DNA from: Caenispirillum salinarum_A
GTDB lineage: Bacteria > Pseudomonadota > Alphaproteobacteria > Rhodospirillales > Rhodospirillaceae
Direction of reading: 5' to 3'
Assembly: GCF_044803115.1 (NCBI RefSeq)
Contig: NZ_CP085224.1
Location: 5,000,703 to 5,064,702, forward strand
Length of the DNA: 64,000 bases
Positions 1-8,775 of the stretch are shown here, piece by piece. The position numbers and the translations under genes are program-made. The notes under the pieces were generated by a model, which saw only the letters and a program-made list of their open reading frames with translations, was not told where the DNA came from and did no database searches. Position 1 is the first letter of the stretch; the number at the start of each line of letters is the position of its first letter.

Positions 1-957
1 GCCTGCGCCCACCGGCTTGCCGGGGCCGGCGTGCCCGTCCAGGTGCTCGACAAGGGACGCGGACCGGGCGGCCGGCTGGCCACCCGCAGGGCCGAGGACG
101 GCGCGCTGACGTTCGATCACGGCGCGCAGTACGCCACCGCCCGCGACCCCGCCTTCCAGACCGCCCTGGAGGCCGCCGCCGAGGCCGGCACCGCCGCGCC
201 CTGGGACGGCCGCTGGGCCATGCTGGGGGAAGACGGCTTCACGCGCGTCTCCGCCTCGGAAACCCGCTGGATCGGCCGGCCCGGCATGAGCGGGCTCGTC
301 AAGGCGCTGGCGGCGGACGTCTCCGTGACGCAGGGCATCCGCATCACCGCCCTGGACCGCGACGACGCCGGCCTGTGGCGCCTGACCGATGCCGACGGCC
401 GCACCCATGGTCCCTATCATGCCGTGGCGCTGACCGTCCCGGCGCCCCAGGCGCGCGAGATGCTCGGCGGGCGTCAGGCCGCGTTTCCGGCCCTCGCCCG
501 CGTGCGCTACGCCCCCTGCTGGGCCGCCATGGCCGCCTGGGACGCATCCCTTCCCCTGCCCTTCGACATGGCGCGGCTGGAAGACCCGGTGCTGGGCCTG
601 GCGGCGCGCAACGGCGCCAAACCCGGCCGCGCGCCCGAGGCGGACTGCTGGACGCTGCACGGCGCCCCCGACTGGTCGCGCGACCACCTGGAAGACGACG
701 CCGGTACGGCGGCGCGGCGGTTGCTCGACCGGTTCGTGGCGCTGACGGGCGTGACCGAGGCGGTGCGTCACCTTTCCGCCCACCGCTGGCGGTATGCCCT
801 GGTGGAGCGTCCGGCCGACGTGCCCTACCTGCTGGACGCGGTGGCCGGCCTGGGGCTGGCGGGGGACTGGTGCCGGGGCCCGCGGGTGGAACTCGCCTTC
901 CTCAGCGGCCGCGATCTCGCCGGCGCCCTGCTCGAGTCCCTGGCGGTTGCGGCCTGA
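1..957 (+). CDS. NAD(P)/FAD-dependent amine oxidase-like protein (renalase-like), 5' truncated
   Basis: The frame is open from the first base, so the gene begins outside the window; 318 residues are visible. The visible N-terminus, with an AHRLAGAGVPVQVLDKGRG stretch followed by PGGRLATRR, is the end of an FAD-binding Rossmann fold as found in renalase-like oxidoreductases. The C-terminal stretch GLGLAGDWCRGPRVELAFLSG is the second FAD contact (a GD motif), and SG.D.A..LL is typical of the last helix. The GTG at 31 lies inside the dinucleotide-binding fold and is not a believable start. The family oxidises dinucleotides or amines; the substrate here is unknown. Confidence 0.82.
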   Translation, partial: ACAHRLAGAGVPVQVLDKGRGPGGRLATRRAEDGALTFDHGAQYATARDPAFQTALEAAAEAGTAAPWDGRWAMLGEDGFTRVSASETRWIGRPGMSGLVKALAADVSVTQGIRITALDRDDAGLWRLTDADGRTHGPYHAVALTVPAPQAREMLGGRQAAFPALARVRYAPCWAAMAAWDASLPLPFDMARLEDPVLGLAARNGAKPGRAPEADCWTLHGAPDWSRDHLEDDAGTAARRLLDRFVALTGVTEAVRHLSAHRWRYALVERPADVPYLLDAVAGLGLAGDWCRGPRVELAFLSGRDLAGALLESLAVAA

Positions 958-1057
958 AACGGTGGACGGGGGCGCCCCCCTGGTTCACACTGTTACGCAT
1001 GCGGACCGCCTCGGGGGGCATGACGGCGGGCCGCGACACGAACGAGGAGGGGATACC

Positions 1058-1333
1058 ATGAGCGCGTCAGTCGTCTCGCTGGCCCAGGCACGGGTGCAGC
1101 GCAACTGCCGCATGATCCAGGAATCCAACCAGCGCACGCTGGGCCATGTGCGGGATCTGCAAAAGGCCCAGCGCTCGCTGGCATCGTCGCTGGATACGGT
1201 GCGCGACGGGCTGGTGGAGTTCTCCGACGCCCTTGACGGCTCCATCCAGCGTCTGCACGACTCGGGCGCGCGTCAGCAGCGCATCATGGACCGGATCGAA
1301 CGCATCCAGGCGTCCTCCGACGCCTTCCGCTGA
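1058..1333 (+). CDS. Small helical coiled-coil protein of unknown function
   Basis: 91 residues. The ATG at 1058 follows a clear Shine-Dalgarno (GAGGAGGGG, 1044-1052), which rules out the longer in-frame extension through the upstream gene. From about residue 9 the protein is almost entirely amphipathic helix rich in Q, R, S and D, with heptad-like spacing of L, I and V, so a coiled coil is likely. There is no signal peptide or membrane segment and no catalytic motif that I recognise. It stands alone between an oxidoreductase and msrA. I do not recognise the family. Confidence 0.7.
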   Translation: MSASVVSLAQARVQRNCRMIQESNQRTLGHVRDLQKAQRSLASSLDTVRDGLVEFSDALDGSIQRLHDSGARQQRIMDRIERIQASSDAFR

Positions 1334-1416
1334 CGCACCCGCCTTGCGCGCCGCACCGGGACGCACGACGTAAAGCGTCTAACCCCGACGCGACACGCAG
1401 AACGAGGACACGATCC

Positions 1417-1905
1417 ATGGCCGTCGCCACCTTCGCCGCCGGATGCTTCTGGGGCGTGGAGGAAGCTTTCCGCCGCACCCCCGGTGTCATCTCCACCATG
1501 GTCGGCTACACGGGCGGGAACAGGCCCGACCCCACCTACGAGCAGGTCTGTTCCGGCGAGACCGGCCATGCCGAAGCCGTGCGGGTGGACTACGACCCGG
1601 AAACGATCTCCTACGAGGACCTGCTGGACGTCTTCTGGAAGGCCCACGATCCGACCCAGAAGGACCGCCAGGGCTTCGACGTCGGCAGCCAGTACCGGTC
1701 GGCCATTTTCGTCCACGACGACATGCAGCGGGAAAAGGCCGGGACGAGCCTGCGCCAGAACGAGGAATCGGGCCGCTTCCCCCGCCCCATCGTCACCGAG
1801 ATCACCGAGGCCGGGACCTTCTATCCGGCCGAGGACTACCACCAGCAGTACATGGCCAAGCGCGGACGGGGCACCACCGTCTGCGGCATGCCCGGCCGCT
1901 GGTAG
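1417..1905 (+). CDS. msrA: Peptide-methionine (S)-S-oxide reductase MsrA
   Basis: 162 residues, the usual length for a stand-alone MsrA. The catalytic GCFWG motif is at residues 9-13 (nucleophile Cys10), and the conserved VGYTGG and GHAEAV blocks follow, then YRSAIF and FYPAEDYHQQY. A likely recycling Cys sits near the C-terminus in TTVCGM. The enzyme reduces methionine-S-sulfoxide in proteins with thioredoxin as reductant and acts in the cytoplasm. An AACGAGGACA ribosome-binding stretch precedes the ATG. It appears monocistronic. Confidence 0.95.
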   Translation: MAVATFAAGCFWGVEEAFRRTPGVISTMVGYTGGNRPDPTYEQVCSGETGHAEAVRVDYDPETISYEDLLDVFWKAHDPTQKDRQGFDVGSQYRSAIFVHDDMQREKAGTSLRQNEESGRFPRPIVTEITEAGTFYPAEDYHQQYMAKRGRGTTVCGMPGRW

Positions 1906-2019
1906 GCCCGACGGGCCGCGCCTCCCTCTTTCGCACGAGCACGCCGGCGTCCGCCGGGACGGTGCGCCGTGTTACGGTTCATCAACCGCGACACGCCGCA
2001 CTTGCCCGCGCGGACGCTT

Positions 2020-2036
2020 TGCGTATGCTTTACGCA
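2020..2036 (+). promoter_or_regulatory. Perfect dyad upstream of the universal stress gene
   Basis: TGCGTA-N5-TACGCA, a perfect 6-bp inverted repeat with a 5-base spacer, lies 31 bases before the usp start in a locally AT-richer stretch. A TATACAT-like -10 follows at about 2045-2050, so the dyad would occupy the -35 region. It fits an operator for a dimeric regulator. The regulator is unknown; it is not a good FNR or CRP site. Confidence 0.4.
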
Positions 2037-2066
2037 GACAAAAATATACATCAGGGAGGATGACGT

Positions 2067-2900
2067 ATGCCGTACAAGACGGTTCTGGTGCACATCGACT
2101 CGACCCCGCGCTGCGCCACGCGCGTCGACCTGGCGCTCTCCATCGCCAAGCAGCACGGCGGCCGGGTGCATGCCTGCATGGCGCAGCTCGACCCCGCCAA
2201 GTCCATGATCGACCCCGTGCACCGCGCCAGCGACCGCCTGAAGCAGGAGTTCGAGCGCGTCAAGGAGGACGTCACCGCCCGCGCCGAGGCGGCGGGCGTG
2301 GAAGTGCGCTTCTCGATGTCGCCGCTGGTGACCTCGGCCAACGTCATCCACTATCTGGTGCGCGCCGCCCGCCACGCCGACCTGGTGGTCGTGGGCCAGT
2401 ACGACCGCGAGACCGACAAGGGCGTCGTGCCCGAGGACATGACCGAGCAGGCCATCCTCAACGCCGGCCGCCCCGTCCTGGTGGTGCCCTACGCCGGCAA
2501 CTTCCCCAAGCTGACCGACCACGTCATGGTCGCCTGGAACGCCGGCCGCGAGGCCGCCCGCGCCCTGTCCGACGGCATGCCGCTGCTGACCGCCTCGCGC
2601 AAGGCCTCGGTGCTGGTGATCCGCGGCCCCAATGCCGAGGGCGAGGCCGCCGGCCCGGGCTACGACAAGGACGAGGTGGCGCACTTCCTGGCCGGCCACG
2701 GCGTCACCAGCGACCTGCGAACGGCGACCGCCGAGCAGATCGGCATCGTCGACATGCTGCTGAGCCGTGCGGCGGACGAAAGCGTGACCCTGCTGCTGAT
2801 GGGCGCCCACGGCCACTACGGCTTCCCGCACATCCTGCGCGGCGGCGTCACCCGCGACATGCTGCGCCAGATGACCGTGCCGGTTCTGTTCAGCCACTAA
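2067..2900 (+). CDS. Universal stress protein with two UspA domains
   Basis: 277 residues, about twice a single UspA domain. Domain 1 (about 1-145) begins YKTVLVHIDSTPRC and domain 2 (about 155-277) begins DHVMVAWNAGREAARAL. The nucleotide-binding signature G-2x-G-9x-G is visible in domain 2 as GAHGHYGFPHILRGG, although the usual following Ser/Thr is Gly. A strong AGGGAGGA Shine-Dalgarno precedes the ATG. Such tandem proteins are cytoplasmic stress factors in alphaproteobacteria. Single transcription unit, with a dyad at the promoter and a terminator at 3027-3062. Confidence 0.9.
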   Translation: MPYKTVLVHIDSTPRCATRVDLALSIAKQHGGRVHACMAQLDPAKSMIDPVHRASDRLKQEFERVKEDVTARAEAAGVEVRFSMSPLVTSANVIHYLVRAARHADLVVVGQYDRETDKGVVPEDMTEQAILNAGRPVLVVPYAGNFPKLTDHVMVAWNAGREAARALSDGMPLLTASRKASVLVIRGPNAEGEAAGPGYDKDEVAHFLAGHGVTSDLRTATAEQIGIVDMLLSRAADESVTLLLMGAHGHYGFPHILRGGVTRDMLRQMTVPVLFSH

Positions 2901-2910
2901 GGAAGCGTGC

Positions 2911-2995
2911 GCCCGGCGCTCTGCGCCGGGCTGCCGTGTGTGCTTTGCACACGCCTTCGGCTCCATGCGCCACGCAGGCTCACGCGCCTGACCGG
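2911..2995 (+). repeat. Copy A of a dispersed hairpin repeat family
   Basis: The non-coding 3' region of the usp gene holds an 8-bp stem (GCCCGGCG / CGCCGGGC, 2911-2931), a second hairpin (GTGTGC-TTT-GCACAC, 2938-2952), and at 2967-2995 a segment that matches copies at 16523 and 55891 (core GGCTCACGCGCCTGACCGG). The GCACACGCCT-CGGCTCC part also matches the copy at 37613. Confidence 0.6.
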
Positions 2996-3026
2996 TGGAA
3001 CGAACCGCTCCAACACCTTGACGTGG

Positions 3027-3062
3027 AAACCGGCCCGGCGGCTCCGTCTCGGGCCGGTCTTT
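3027..3062 (+). terminator. Rho-independent terminator of the usp gene
   Basis: A 9-bp GC-rich stem (ACCGGCCCG / CGGGCCGGT) is followed by CTTT. It lies between the usp gene and the argG promoter. Confidence 0.65.
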
Positions 3063-3082
3063 ACGCACATCCTCCGCCACCC

Positions 3083-3110
3083 TTGCGGGGGCGCGCGCTT
3101 CGCCTATACT
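3083..3110 (+). promoter_or_regulatory. Candidate sigma-70 promoter of argG
   Basis: TTGCGG, 16 bases, then TATACT, ending 52 bases before the argG ATG and just downstream of the preceding terminator. The assignment rests on the consensus match and location only. Confidence 0.4.
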
Positions 3111-3161
3111 GCGGCCTTCGCCGTACATTCCCTCATTTCTTGACCCAGAGGCGCACATACC

Positions 3162-4373
<1,212 letters not shown>

Positions 4374-4405
4374 CGCTCGACGCCGGCACTTCGCCGGACA
4401 CGAGA

Positions 4406-4433
4406 AAGGCCCTCGCGGAGACGCGGGGGCCTT
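4406..4433. terminator. Hairpin terminator between convergent genes
   Basis: GGCCCTCGCG-GAGA-CGCGGGGGCC forms a 10-bp stem with a GAGA loop, flanked by AA on one side and TTCGTCGTTT on the other. It lies between argG and the convergent gene ending at 4441 and could serve both. Confidence 0.75.
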
Positions 4434-4440
4434 CGTCGTT

Positions 4441-4788
4441 TCAGGCGCGGCCCTGTGCTTCCATGCGCTCCAGGATGGCGTCGCGGACACGCTCCATCTC
4501 CGCCACGTCGCCGCTGTCCAGCGCCGCCATCGTCGCGGCGCAGTCGGCGCGGGTGGGCTCCAGGCGCTTGCGGCTGCGGGCCAGTTGGGTGCGGAACAAC
4601 GTCAGGGCGGAATGGATGCGATCCAGCGAGGCCTGCGCCTCCGCCACCTGATCCAGCACCTCGCGGGTGTCGCGGGCGATCTTGCGGCGCAGGAAGACGG
4701 GGTGACGGTGCAGGGGAATCACGGCGCCGGGCGCCCGGGCCTCGGCGATGGCGGCGGGAACCGCGCGGCGCGGCGTCGTTTCGGTCAT
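4441..4788 (-). CDS. Hypothetical helical protein
   Basis: 115 residues, with GAGGAG seven bases before the ATG. The first 30 residues are Ala/Pro/Arg rich and probably disordered. Residues about 35-110 are helical, with repeated heptad positions in EVLDQVAEAQASLDRIHSAL and ERVRDAILERME, so a coiled coil or helical hairpin is likely. There is no signal peptide, membrane segment or Cys pair. I do not recognise it. It lies convergent with argG and upstream of nothing on its own strand for 170 bases. Confidence 0.65.
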   Translation of the reverse strand: MTETTPRRAVPAAIAEARAPGAVIPLHRHPVFLRRKIARDTREVLDQVAEAQASLDRIHSALTLFRTQLARSRKRLEPTRADCAATMAALDSGDVAEMERVRDAILERMEAQGRA

Positions 4789-4964
4789 GCGGCACTCCTC
4801 GGTCGGCGGGCCTTGTCCGGCCCGTTCTTCCCCTCCATCCCCCTAGACCATGCCAAGCCGACGCGCGCGCCGCGACTGCGCGTCGGTATAGACCGTGGGG
4901 AAAAAGGAGACGCCGAGGTTGCGCCGGCCGCCTTACGCCGCCGGACCGATCGCCTGGTCGGGCA

Positions 4965-5843
4965 TCAGTCCTCGATGTCGGCGCGCGCCTCGAAACGGTA
5001 GGGATGCGCGCGGTAGACGCCCAGGATGGTCAGCTCGCGGGTGAAGAACTTCAGCTCCTCGAAGGCCAGGCGCACGCCGCGCTCCTCGGGGTGGCCCTCC
5101 ACCTCGCACAGGAACTGGGCGGCGACGAAGTGGCCGTCGACGATGTAGCTTTCCAGCTTGGTCATGTTGACGCCGTTGGTGGCGAACCCGCCCAGCGCCT
5201 TGTACAGCGCCGCCGGCACGTTGCGCACCCGGAAGACGAAGCTGGTCACCACGCCCTCCAGCGCGCCCGGCGGCGGCGTCAGGGGCTCGCGCGACATGAT
5301 GACGAAGCGTGTGGTGTTGTGCGCCTCGTCCTCGATGTTGGCCTGCAATGAAACAAGGCCGTAGGTCTCCGCCGCCAGTTCCGACGCGATGGCGGCGACG
5401 CTCTTGTCGCTCATGCGCGCCACCTCGGCCGCGGCGCCGGCGGTGTCGGCGGCGACCACCGGCTTGATGCCCAGCCGCCGGATGATGTTGCGGCACTGGC
5501 CCAGGGCGTGGACGTGGCTGCGCACCGTGGCGATGTCGTCCAGCGTCGCACCCTTCACGCCCAGCAGGTGGTGGTTCACCGGCTGATAGTGCTCGCCGAT
5601 GATGTGCAGGCCGGAGTTGGGCAGCAGGTGGTGGATGTCGGCCACGCGGCCGGCGACCGAATTGTCCACCGGAATCATGGCATAGCGCGCCTGGCCGTCC
5701 CGCACCGCCTGGAAGGCGTCCTCGAAGGCCGCGCACGGCAGCGCCGTGAAGTCCGGATACACCGCCTTGCACGCCAGATGGCTGTAGGCGCCGGGGCTGC
5801 CCTGGAAGGCGATGGTGTGGGACGGATCGGACGAAGCGGCCAT
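4965..5843 (-). CDS. pheA: Prephenate dehydratase with ACT domain
   Basis: 292 residues. The catalytic domain spans about 10-185 (FQGSPGAYSH at its N-terminus, the TTRF motif at its end), and a regulatory ACT domain spans about 195-280 with the KLESY phenylalanine-binding motif. It converts prephenate to phenylpyruvate and is feedback-inhibited by phenylalanine in this family. There is no chorismate mutase domain. The start at 5843 (MAASSDPSHTIAF) is chosen because the longer frame overlaps kdsB. It lies 25 bases downstream of kdsB in one operon, an arrangement common in alphaproteobacteria. Confidence 0.95.
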   Translation of the reverse strand: MAASSDPSHTIAFQGSPGAYSHLACKAVYPDFTALPCAAFEDAFQAVRDGQARYAMIPVDNSVAGRVADIHHLLPNSGLHIIGEHYQPVNHHLLGVKGATLDDIATVRSHVHALGQCRNIIRRLGIKPVVAADTAGAAAEVARMSDKSVAAIASELAAETYGLVSLQANIEDEAHNTTRFVIMSREPLTPPPGALEGVVTSFVFRVRNVPAALYKALGGFATNGVNMTKLESYIVDGHFVAAQFLCEVEGHPEERGVRLAFEELKFFTRELTILGVYRAHPYRFEARADIED

Positions 5844-5868
5844 GGCGGGTCTGTCTCTGTGGAAGGGG

Positions 5869-6648
5869 TCAGGGCTTGGGGGTGAGGATGGCGCGCGCCG
5901 CCTGAAGATCGTCGGGCGTATCGACGCCCAGCGGCACGGTGTCGACCAGCACGGCGTCGATGCGCATGCCGTCCTCCAGCGCGCGCAGCTGCTCCAGCCG
6001 CTCGCGGGTTTCCAGCACGCCCGGCGGCAGGCCGACGAAGCGCTGCAGCGCCGCCCGGCGGTAGGCATAGAGGCCGATGTGGTGATACAGCGGCCCGTCG
6101 CCCGTCGGCGCGGTGGCGCGGGTGAAATAGAGCGCCCGGCCGCGCCGCTGGTCCGGCTTCAGCCCCAGGATCGCCTTCACCACGTTGGGATTGTCGCGCT
6201 CGGCATCCCTGATGATCTCGGCGACCAGGGTGGCGATGTCCACCGCCGGATCGGCCAGCGGTTCCAGCGCGGCCGCCACCAGGGCGGGGTCGAGCGTCGG
6301 CAGGTCGCCCTGCACGTTGACGATGGAGGCGAAGCGGCCCTGCGGGTCGAACCGCTCCACCGCCTGCCAGACGCGGTCCGAGCCCGACGGCAGGTCGGGA
6401 TCTGTCAGCACCGCCTCGCCGCCGTGGGACCGCACGGCCTCGGCGATCCGGGCCTCGGCGCAGGCCACCAGAACCGGCCCGACGGCGGCTTCCATGGCGC
6501 GCTTCCAGACCTGCACGATCATGGGCACGCCGCCGATGTCGGCCAGCGGCTTGCCGGGCAGGCGCGTCGACGCCATGCGGGCGGGAATCACCACCAGCGC
6601 ATCGCCGGTGGCGAGTCCTGGCTTGCTGGGTTCGGCGGGGGCGGTCAT
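5869..6648 (-). CDS. kdsB: 3-deoxy-manno-octulosonate cytidylyltransferase
   Basis: 259 residues. The nucleotidyltransferase motif IPARMASTRLPGKPL starts near residue 21; VQGDLP, a metal/nucleotide site, and the YHHIGLYAYRR block follow. It activates KDO with CTP to CMP-KDO for the lipopolysaccharide inner core, so the cell makes a KDO-containing outer membrane. It is the first gene of a minus-strand pair with pheA, divergent from the cytochrome gene with 195 bases between them, which must carry both promoters. Confidence 0.95.
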   Translation of the reverse strand: MTAPAEPSKPGLATGDALVVIPARMASTRLPGKPLADIGGVPMIVQVWKRAMEAAVGPVLVACAEARIAEAVRSHGGEAVLTDPDLPSGSDRVWQAVERFDPQGRFASIVNVQGDLPTLDPALVAAALEPLADPAVDIATLVAEIIRDAERDNPNVVKAILGLKPDQRRGRALYFTRATAPTGDGPLYHHIGLYAYRRAALQRFVGLPPGVLETRERLEQLRALEDGMRIDAVLVDTVPLGVDTPDDLQAARAILTPKP

Positions 6649-6843
6649 GGCTTGTGCGTCGGTTGCGAAAGGGCGAAAGGAGCGTGAAGGTAGCCCCTGG
6701 AAGGGCCTCGATAAAGATCAAAACGCCGCCACCTAGCGTATAGCAGCGCAAAAGCCGTATGCTCCCCGTGGACAGACGGCATTCCACCCGCTACGCTCCG
6801 GCCGCGAATCGCTGCCCTGGCCCTGAACCGTTCGGAGAGGCGC

Positions 6844-8016
6844 ATGTCCTTTATTGGTAAGTCCGTCGCCGCGCTTGCCGTCGCGATCGCCCTGGTCTTC
6901 ATCGTGAACGCCGTGGGCGACATCTACAACCCGACCCGCACCCTGGACGAACCCGTCTACCGTGCGGGCCTGGATACCGGTGACGAAGGCGCCGAGACCG
7001 AGGTGGCCGCGGCCGAGGAAGAGCCCGAGGCCGACCTGTTCACGCTCATCAGCCAGGCCGAAGCCTCGGCCGGTGAGAAGGCCTTCCGCCAGTGCGCGTC
7101 CTGCCACACCTACGAGATCGGCGGCCCCAACCGGGTCGGCCCCAACCTGGGCAACGTCATCGGCGCCGACATCGCCGCGCACGAAGGGTTCAACTACTCC
7201 GATGCGCTCGCGGGCATCGAGGGCGAGTGGACCTACGAGAAGATGGACGCCTGGCTGGAAAACCCGAGCGACTTCGCGCCGGGCAACAAGATGACCTTCG
7301 CCGGCGTGAAGAACATCGAGGACCGCGCAGCCATCATCAAGTTCCTGATGGCCCACACCGAGAACCCGCCGGCCGTGCCCGAGCCGCAGGAGGCCGCCGC
7401 GGCCGAGGAGGCGCCCGCCGCCGAGGAAGCCGCTGCCGAAGGCGAGGGCGAGGCCGAGGCCGAGGCCGAGACCGCCGCCGCGGAAGAGGCCCCGGCCGCC
7501 GCGGAAGAGCAGACCGCCGAGGCCGCTCAGGCCGGTGGTGCTGCCGGCGGATTCGCCGCCATGGTCGCCGCCGCCGATCCGGTCGCCGGCCAGAAGGTGT
7601 TCAACCAGTGCCGCGCCTGCCACACCTACGAGATCGGCGGTCCCAACCGCGTCGGCCCCAACCTGGGCAACATCGTCGGTGCCGACATCGCCGCGCACGA
7701 AGGTTTCCGCTATTCCGACGCCCTGTCCGCCATTGACGGACAGTGGACCTACGAGAACCTGAACGCCTGGCTGGAGAGCCCCAAGGACTTCGCGCCCGGC
7801 AACAAGATGACCTTCGCCGGCCTGAAAAGCGAGGAAGACCGCGCCGCCGTCGTCGCCTTCATGATGGAGTACACCGAGAACCCGCCGCCGCTGGATGCCG
7901 CGTCGCCGGGTCCGGCCGCTCCGGGTGTTGCCAGCGAAACCCTGCAGGAAGCCGTGCCCGAGCCCGCAGGGGCCGCCGAGCGTCCCTCGCCCGAGGAAGG
8001 TGCGGTGGCAGAGTAA
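6844..8016 (+). CDS. Membrane-anchored cytochrome c with two nearly identical haem domains
   Basis: 390 residues. An uncleaved N-terminal anchor (residues about 5-24) is followed by a short acidic linker, haem domain 1 (CASCH at 84-88, axial Met150 in NKMTF), an Ala/Glu-rich linker of about 60 residues (about 178-240), and haem domain 2 (CRACH at 256-260, Met322), then an acidic tail. The two domains share long identical runs such as HTYEIGGPNRVGPNLGN. The family (cytochrome c552/cy, CycM type) carries electrons between the bc1 complex and oxidases at the periplasmic face. The usual form has one haem domain. The gene faces kdsB, its common neighbour, and is followed by a strong terminator. 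Confidence 0.9.
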   Translation: MSFIGKSVAALAVAIALVFIVNAVGDIYNPTRTLDEPVYRAGLDTGDEGAETEVAAAEEEPEADLFTLISQAEASAGEKAFRQCASCHTYEIGGPNRVGPNLGNVIGADIAAHEGFNYSDALAGIEGEWTYEKMDAWLENPSDFAPGNKMTFAGVKNIEDRAAIIKFLMAHTENPPAVPEPQEAAAAEEAPAAEEAAAEGEGEAEAEAETAAAEEAPAAAEEQTAEAAQAGGAAGGFAAMVAAADPVAGQKVFNQCRACHTYEIGGPNRVGPNLGNIVGADIAAHEGFRYSDALSAIDGQWTYENLNAWLESPKDFAPGNKMTFAGLKSEEDRAAVVAFMMEYTENPPPLDAASPGPAAPGVASETLQEAVPEPAGAAERPSPEEGAVAE

Positions 8017-8049
8017 CTTTGCCGTCACCACCGTCCCTCGGTGGACACC

Positions 8050-8090
8050 AAAGCGCCCCGGTCCCAGCGGCCGGGGCGCTTTTCTTTTTT
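8050..8090 (+). terminator. Strong terminator of the cytochrome gene
   Basis: An 11-bp stem (AAGCGCCCCGG / CCGGGGCGCTT) is followed by TTCTTTTTT. It is one of the clearest intrinsic terminators in the window. Confidence 0.9.
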
Positions 8091-8117
8091 CCAATCCGCC
8101 ATATGCCTTTGTATTGG

Positions 8118-8146
8118 TTGACCCGGCGAAGCATCCCCTCCAGAAT
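8118..8146 (+). promoter_or_regulatory. Candidate promoter of the PAS-domain gene
   Basis: TTGACC, 17 bases, CAGAAT, about 100 bases before the ATG. A 14-base direct repeat (CCGAAAGGCGCAAG at 8157-8170 and 8191-8204) lies in the leader. Confidence 0.35.
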
Positions 8147-8247
8147 TGGGCCTAATCCGAAAGGCGCAAGGAAGCCGCGGCGCGCCCTCACCGAAAGGCG
8201 CAAGCCGACGGGGCGTCCCGGAACAGCAAGAGCACGGGACTTTTGTC

Positions 8248-8748
8248 ATGGTGGCGCATATGGGCATACACGGCGATTCCACGGACGCCGCGGCGGACCG
8301 GCCTGAACCGGTCGGGCGCGAGCGCCGCGTCGTGGGCCAGGCGCTGTCCTACTGGCACGCCGTGCGCGACCACCGGACGCTGCCGCTGCTCGACGACCTG
8401 GACATGGAGGCCGAGCCCCTGCTGCGCGGCAAGCTGTTCCTGATGGACGTCACCGACGGCCCGGGCACCGCCACCTTCACCTACTGCGGCGGCGCCCTGT
8501 CGCACGCCTTCAAGGCCTCGGCCACGGGCAAGCGGCCCCACGAGGTCCTGCCCAGCGACGTCGCCGAACACATGCTGGACCTGGTGCGCGCGGTGGTCGA
8601 CTTCCGCCGCCCGCTGGCCGACGCGGCCACCCTGCCCCGCGTGCGCGGCGGCGGCGTGCTCAAGCACCGCATGGCGATCATGCCCGTCTCCACCGACGGC
8701 AAGACCGTCACCCACATCCTGGGCGCCTTCAGCTACAAGGTGGACTGA
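8248..8748 (+). CDS. PAS-fold (PAS_5 type) protein
   Basis: 166 residues from the ATG at 8248; an ATG at 8260 is an alternative start, and the reading frame extends upstream without a convincing start. The region YWHAVRDHRTLPLLDDLD then GKLFLMDV, TYCGGAL and ILGAFSYKVD matches small single-domain PAS_5 (DUF1488-era PF07310 type) proteins abundant in Rhodospirillales. No output domain is fused. It probably senses a small ligand or acts as a partner protein, but the function is unknown. Confidence 0.75.
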   Translation: MVAHMGIHGDSTDAAADRPEPVGRERRVVGQALSYWHAVRDHRTLPLLDDLDMEAEPLLRGKLFLMDVTDGPGTATFTYCGGALSHAFKASATGKRPHEVLPSDVAEHMLDLVRAVVDFRRPLADAATLPRVRGGGVLKHRMAIMPVSTDGKTVTHILGAFSYKVD

Positions 8749-8775
8749 GCGCGCGGCCAGCGGCGGCGCGGACGC

